Shown: piece after piece, positions 59,796-64,000 of the stretch
Layout: every line of letters starts with the position of its first letter
Numbering within the stretch: position 1 is the first letter of the stretch
Assembly: GCA_030533445.1 (NCBI GenBank)
Contig: CM060062.1
Span: forward strand, 17,316,164-17,380,163
Length of the DNA: 64,000 nucleotides
From: Cyprinodon diabolis
Taxonomy: Eukaryota; Chordata; Actinopteri; Cyprinodontiformes; Cyprinodontidae
Direction of reading: 5' to 3'
Position numbers and translations under genes: made by a program
Notes under the pieces: model-generated
The model's input: the letters and a program-made list of their open reading frames with translations, nothing else
Databases searched by the model: none
What the model was told of the DNA's origin: nothing

Positions 59796-60303
59796 TGCAA
59801 AAAAATCCTCAGTATGGCAGGCATCTTTCTATTGCATTTAACCTTCATTTAAATCTAATATTCTTTGTAGATGGCTTCTTTATTCCACACGTTTAACTAT
59901 TTCCTACAAAATCAAAACTAAAACTTTGATTTGCTTTATTTGTTTTTGTAACAAAGATACAAATGCAGCACAAAATGCTGTCGTGAAAGAGAGATGCATT
60001 GTTTTTTATTTTTTCAATATCCGCCTGACATTTTTTTGGAGGACTCCTTTTTTTTTGTATTAGGTCTTTTTAAAGATATAGTGGAGGATTTTCGGGGATT
60101 TTTGAAAAGACCCGCCTTCTCCACTGTAAAAAAAATTGCACATGCACAACCCTGTACTCGCTCCCGAGAGAGGGAACACCTATTAAATGTGTGAGGGAGC
60201 ATGCACAAGCCCATTTGTCCTAATGCATGCTCTCTTTAAAAGTTGCTGTTTGCATGGCTCATTCAAGCTTACTTTCCAAAAGAAGATTTGCGATTTTCCC
60301 ACT

Positions 60304-60483
60304 ATGTCGGACTCACCACCAAGTGAAAATTGGGACGAGCACGTAGGACAGCCTTACGTAAACATATCACCAGAAACATTGACAATAAGGTGGACCGTTT
60401 ATTTAGATGATCCTCCCGGAAAAAGAACATCATCTACTGTACCTTTAAGTGAGTCTCAAAAAGCTTTGTGCAGTCGGACTTAA
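60304..60483 (+). other. Unassigned 59-codon open frame
   Basis: ATG opens MSDSPPSENWDEHVGQPYVN, followed by ISPETLTIRWTVYLDDPPGK, and runs to a stop at 60483. Composition looks protein-like (varied, few low-complexity runs), unlike neighbouring intron. I do not recognise the protein. It is preceded by about 300 bp with direct-repeat-free, GC-richer sequence. It could be a first exon of an antisense transcript, a retrocopy fragment, or part of a transposon. Confidence 0.25.
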
Positions 60484-60689
60484 AGGTATAATTTTGGAAC
60501 CTAAAAGTCGGTGTCCCAATGACAGATCTGTAAGTCTCCAGTTTCTCTGATTATGACTATCTAAGCCTGGCCTGTCAGTTTTGGTAGACTTAATGTTTGA
60601 ATAGGAGTGCAGTTATCTCATATTTTTTCAGTTTTCGGAAGATAGATTATCTGTTAAGTGTTCAAATGTAGGCTAACAACAATAACCCA

Positions 60690-61000
60690 AGTTAAGCTTG
60701 GTTTATTTTTATAGTGCCAATTCAAAACATGTAATCTCAAGGGATTTACAATTCAACCAGATCATACAGATTCAATGATTTCTATCTAAGGAGAACCCTT
60801 TAATTGCATCGACTCATTGACTTGAAGGCAATCCCTCACACCAAGCATGCTTGCAATGGCAGTCGAGAGGAAAAACTCCCTTTTAACAAGAAGAAACCTC
60901 CAGCAGAACTAGGCTCAGTGTGAGCAGCCATCTGCCGAAGCCGACTGGGGTTCAAGGAGACAGAAGCAGACATACCGAAAGAAGCAGAGATAAAAAAGGC
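60690..61000 (+). repeat. Common fish interspersed repeat
   Basis: TTTATAGTGCCAATTCAAAACATGT-like start, then GGAAAAACTCCCTTTTAACA and AGAAACCTCCAGCAGAACTA with GGCTCAGTG. This block order is a well-known teleost repeat. Class and ends are not resolved here. Confidence 0.6.
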
Positions 61001-64000
61001 TACTGTCAACCATCTCCAGTCTAATCAAACTTCATTACAAAATTATCCCTTACCTTTTCATTGGTCTTTATGTGCTTTTCAATCACCAATGTCACCAATA
61101 AATCCTTGGGTCTTAACAAAATGGCTGAATGTTTTCTAAAATAAAGTTTCACTCATAAAAGCTACATTTAATAAAAGGGAGACTGTATTTTATTTAGTAA
61201 TATAGTAATAATAAAAGGGGTTGAGTGCAAACTTTAGATCTATTTAGATATGTGTTTGTAAACAAGTTTAAAAAACAACGTTTTACACATAAAAATCTGC
61301 TTTACACTGACAAAATATGAAACTGCTCATAGTATGTAAATACTTCTGCAAAGCAATGTAGCTGGGGGAAAAGGTCAGGGCTCAGTGGGGCTTTACCATC
61401 TGCTACAGGGAGATGGTCAAATTTGAGACCAATTAGCCACCTCAGTGAAGGTATTTTGTCATAATAAGAGGTGATGGAGCATGATGTAGTATTTTATGAG
61501 TACTTTTTTTCTGTGTTAAGTTCAAGTCTTTTATACAAGGGACTGGAGTTTGAATCCATCAAGCATAAAAACTCTGCCAAGTCTGTGTGCAAGCTGTAAT
61601 GACTTGCTGTGGCCATGACTGAATAATGAAGCAGCTGAAAGGACTCGCACATTAACATCTTAACAGCATCAAATAGAGCAGGACTCAGCAGTATAAGTAG
61701 TGTTGAGGTACATTTTCACAATGCGATCAGTGATTAGCTGTTTAACTAAAACCATTCATGATTACTTTAAGCTTTAAGTAAAGAAAAATATTAAGTATTG
61801 AGAAAAAATGTTTCAGAAGTTTTACATTTAGGTAAATATAAGGTATCCAAAGAGTTATGCACAAAACAGTTGACATTTAGAAACACAAAACAAAGACAGT
61901 GAAATTTTAACTTTAAAAATAAATTGGACATTGTGTGCATTTAAGTATGATCGATAACACCGGGTACACCGGGTCACCTCTCAGCATTTAGGCATCATTA
62001 TCTGTTATTGGCTGATTATTGATCAGATCAGTCAAATGGGGTCAATAGGAGCACAGAAAACTTAATTTGATAGACTTTGTAAAGTCAATAAAACATCATT
62101 CAAACAAAACACCTCTTAAGATCTCTGCAACAATTTCTTTTTTCTTTTCGATCATTTTTCAGAAAGACATAAGTTTTGATTTATTCTGTATTGTGATATT
62201 TTCTGTGTTTTGAGTTTTAATGGATTTTTATTATCTCCTCTAACATAGGGATTTAGCTTGTTGGTTGCACTAATTACACCAAACAGCTCATTGATTCTCT
62301 TTCCTCTTGAAGAGTGTATTCACTGTGACCTCCCCATGTGCTAGAGCTCAGTGGTCCTGGGGGGTATTTAGGAGGTAAACATGTTGACTGCACCTCCGCC
62401 ACGCCGCGCCACCAGCCATTTACTTCCCCACACGTGCAATTAACGAGGCTCTGGCTAATTTGGGGTTGCTGCGTATATGCAAATGAAAGGCAAACAAAAG
62501 GAATGGGTGATGGATGACAAGAAAGTGAGGGGGGTTGAATGGGTCATAAAGGACACTTAGCACCACAACACTAATTAAAAAGTCATGGCTGCAAGTGTAC
62601 GGAGGTAACTCATTAGCTGCAACCTGCTTCTGTGCCACACAGTGCAACTGAGCACTATTACTTCCTAGTTTAGGAAGAAAGAGCATTACTTAAAGATGTA
62701 AAAAATGATGGATGTGTACATTGCAGCTTTGATAAAGAGTCCATGAGGACATATGGGGCCAACATATCAAGTCTGGCATTAGCCTTTCTGTGCTAATGCT
62801 TATTAGATTAGTGCAGAGAGCTGCGAGCTGAAGAAAGGTTACCATAAGCATGGCAATTAGGACAGTAATAGGGTAAACAACAACCTGGTGACTGGAGGGA
62901 GTGAAGCAGAACATGGTGCAGGAATGATTACAGAGGCCGACCATGTGGAGGTGGTCGACTTTAGCTATATTGATCTGTGCCTCTGTTGTAAAGAGAGCTC
63001 AAAGTGGCACCCACTGAGCATGCATAGCTTCTCTCCCTCAACTGGGATTCTTTTTGCTTAGATGTAGGCACTATCTGCATGTGATTTGCACATATACAGT
63101 TATGTAACAGGCCCAGGTGGTGGATCTCTCTTTTAGTACAACAGATCTAGCAGTTCTTCTAATCTCATTGCTCACCTTTTCCCCTATGCCTGTAACACTG
63201 ACAACTCTTTATATTTAATTCAGCGCTCAACAATAAACAGACCAGAAGTAACATTTTCTTTGAGAGAGAACAGGAGGAACATGCACTGTGAGATCAATGG
63301 TGCAAAAAATTGTTTTTTATTGAATGCTGCGTGGTTCGTATTTTTTCACTGACACAGATAAGAGCATGAGTTCCTGAGCCTGTGTATGTGTGGGTTTATT
63401 AGGTGAGAGAAGGTAAGGATTGGTAGGAATGAGGGCCAGAAAAATAAATGAGATTATCGATGTTACATGTCAAATATAATTGCTGAGATTTGAGCAAAGA
63501 GGAGAGGAGGGTAGGCTGATGGACTCGCTGATCCGTAGAATGCCTCATTCGGGAGAAAGGCCAACGAGTCACGGAATTTGGATAGCGATCTCGGGTGTAG
63601 GCGTTTCATGCACACATGCTTGCGTCAGGTTGCTGTAGGAGATGAAATCGTTTGGCCCCAGGAGTAAGTTGTTAACATTTAAACCCTTGCACTGATCAAA
63701 AACACAAACGAAACCCGTTGTTGGCCTTGTCTCCAGACTTCATGTCCTAATATCAGCACAAGGTGACAAAGTCTTAGCCTGTCAGATCCAATATGATCTG
63801 ATGTCTGCCTGCTTGTACATTCAATTTTTTTTTAACCTCTGAGGTCCGAACTTGGAAAAACAATCCATTTGAAATGTGCTGAGACCTTCAAAGATTCATG
63901 CTCTAGTTCCCAATGCAGAGGGAGGCTTAATTTGTGAAGATCTAAATGACGAGAGGTCCTGTCTACAGCTAAAGTGGAAAAGTTTCAAAGAATATCACAT

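Overview
This is a piece of a teleost fish genome. The evidence is the vertebrate exon/intron structure with GT-AG splice sites, a prdm16 gene with fish-like sequence, a tandem pair of fish-type C1q genes, and a repeat complement typical of fish: Tc1, several hAT elements, fish L1 and Rex/L2-like LINEs, and a tRNA-derived SINE. I cannot name the species. The background is AT-rich and most of the window is intron or repeat.

Layout. Positions 1-2.6 kb hold a roughly 1-kb minisatellite, a small element with 155-bp LTR-like direct repeats, and a hAT-type MITE with its target duplication. Positions 3.9-5.9 kb and 13.0-14.6 kb hold two tandem, same-strand genes for secreted C1q-domain proteins (277 and 251 aa reconstructed). 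Their stalks are built from short phase-1 exons of whole heptads. Between them lie a 5'-truncated fish L1 (minus strand) interrupted by a 1.5-kb internally deleted hAT element with a perfect 8-bp target duplication, further transposase remnants, and a BED-finger hAT derivative sitting in a TA microsatellite. A LINE 3' fragment lies directly behind the stop codon of the second C1q gene. Positions 15-17 kb are repeat-derived.

From about 17 kb to the right edge the window is prdm16 on the minus strand. Fourteen coding exons (20112-44339) join in frame to 1,210 codons: the second half of the PR domain, seven N-terminal zinc fingers, a proline-rich region with two CtBP-binding motifs, three C-terminal zinc fingers, an acidic region and the natural stop. 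The first exons, with the N terminus and the first half of the PR domain, lie beyond 64,000. The 19.7 kb from 44340 onward is intron. It contains a full-length Tc1 transposon with an apparently intact 343-aa transposase, a second hAT MITE, microsatellites and fish interspersed repeats.

Points to follow up: a CpG-rich segment near 40.6-41.0 kb, just 5' of the exon with the first usable downstream ATG codons (candidate internal promoter for a PR-lacking short Prdm16); a diverged 1-kb tandem duplication in the intron at 28.5-30.5 kb; the heptad-exon architecture of the C1q pair, including one exon copy killed by a stop codon; and the intact Tc1. I saw no operon, phage, CRISPR array or other compact novel system. 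All calls are from reading and translating the sequence; family names rest on remembered family features, not on a search.
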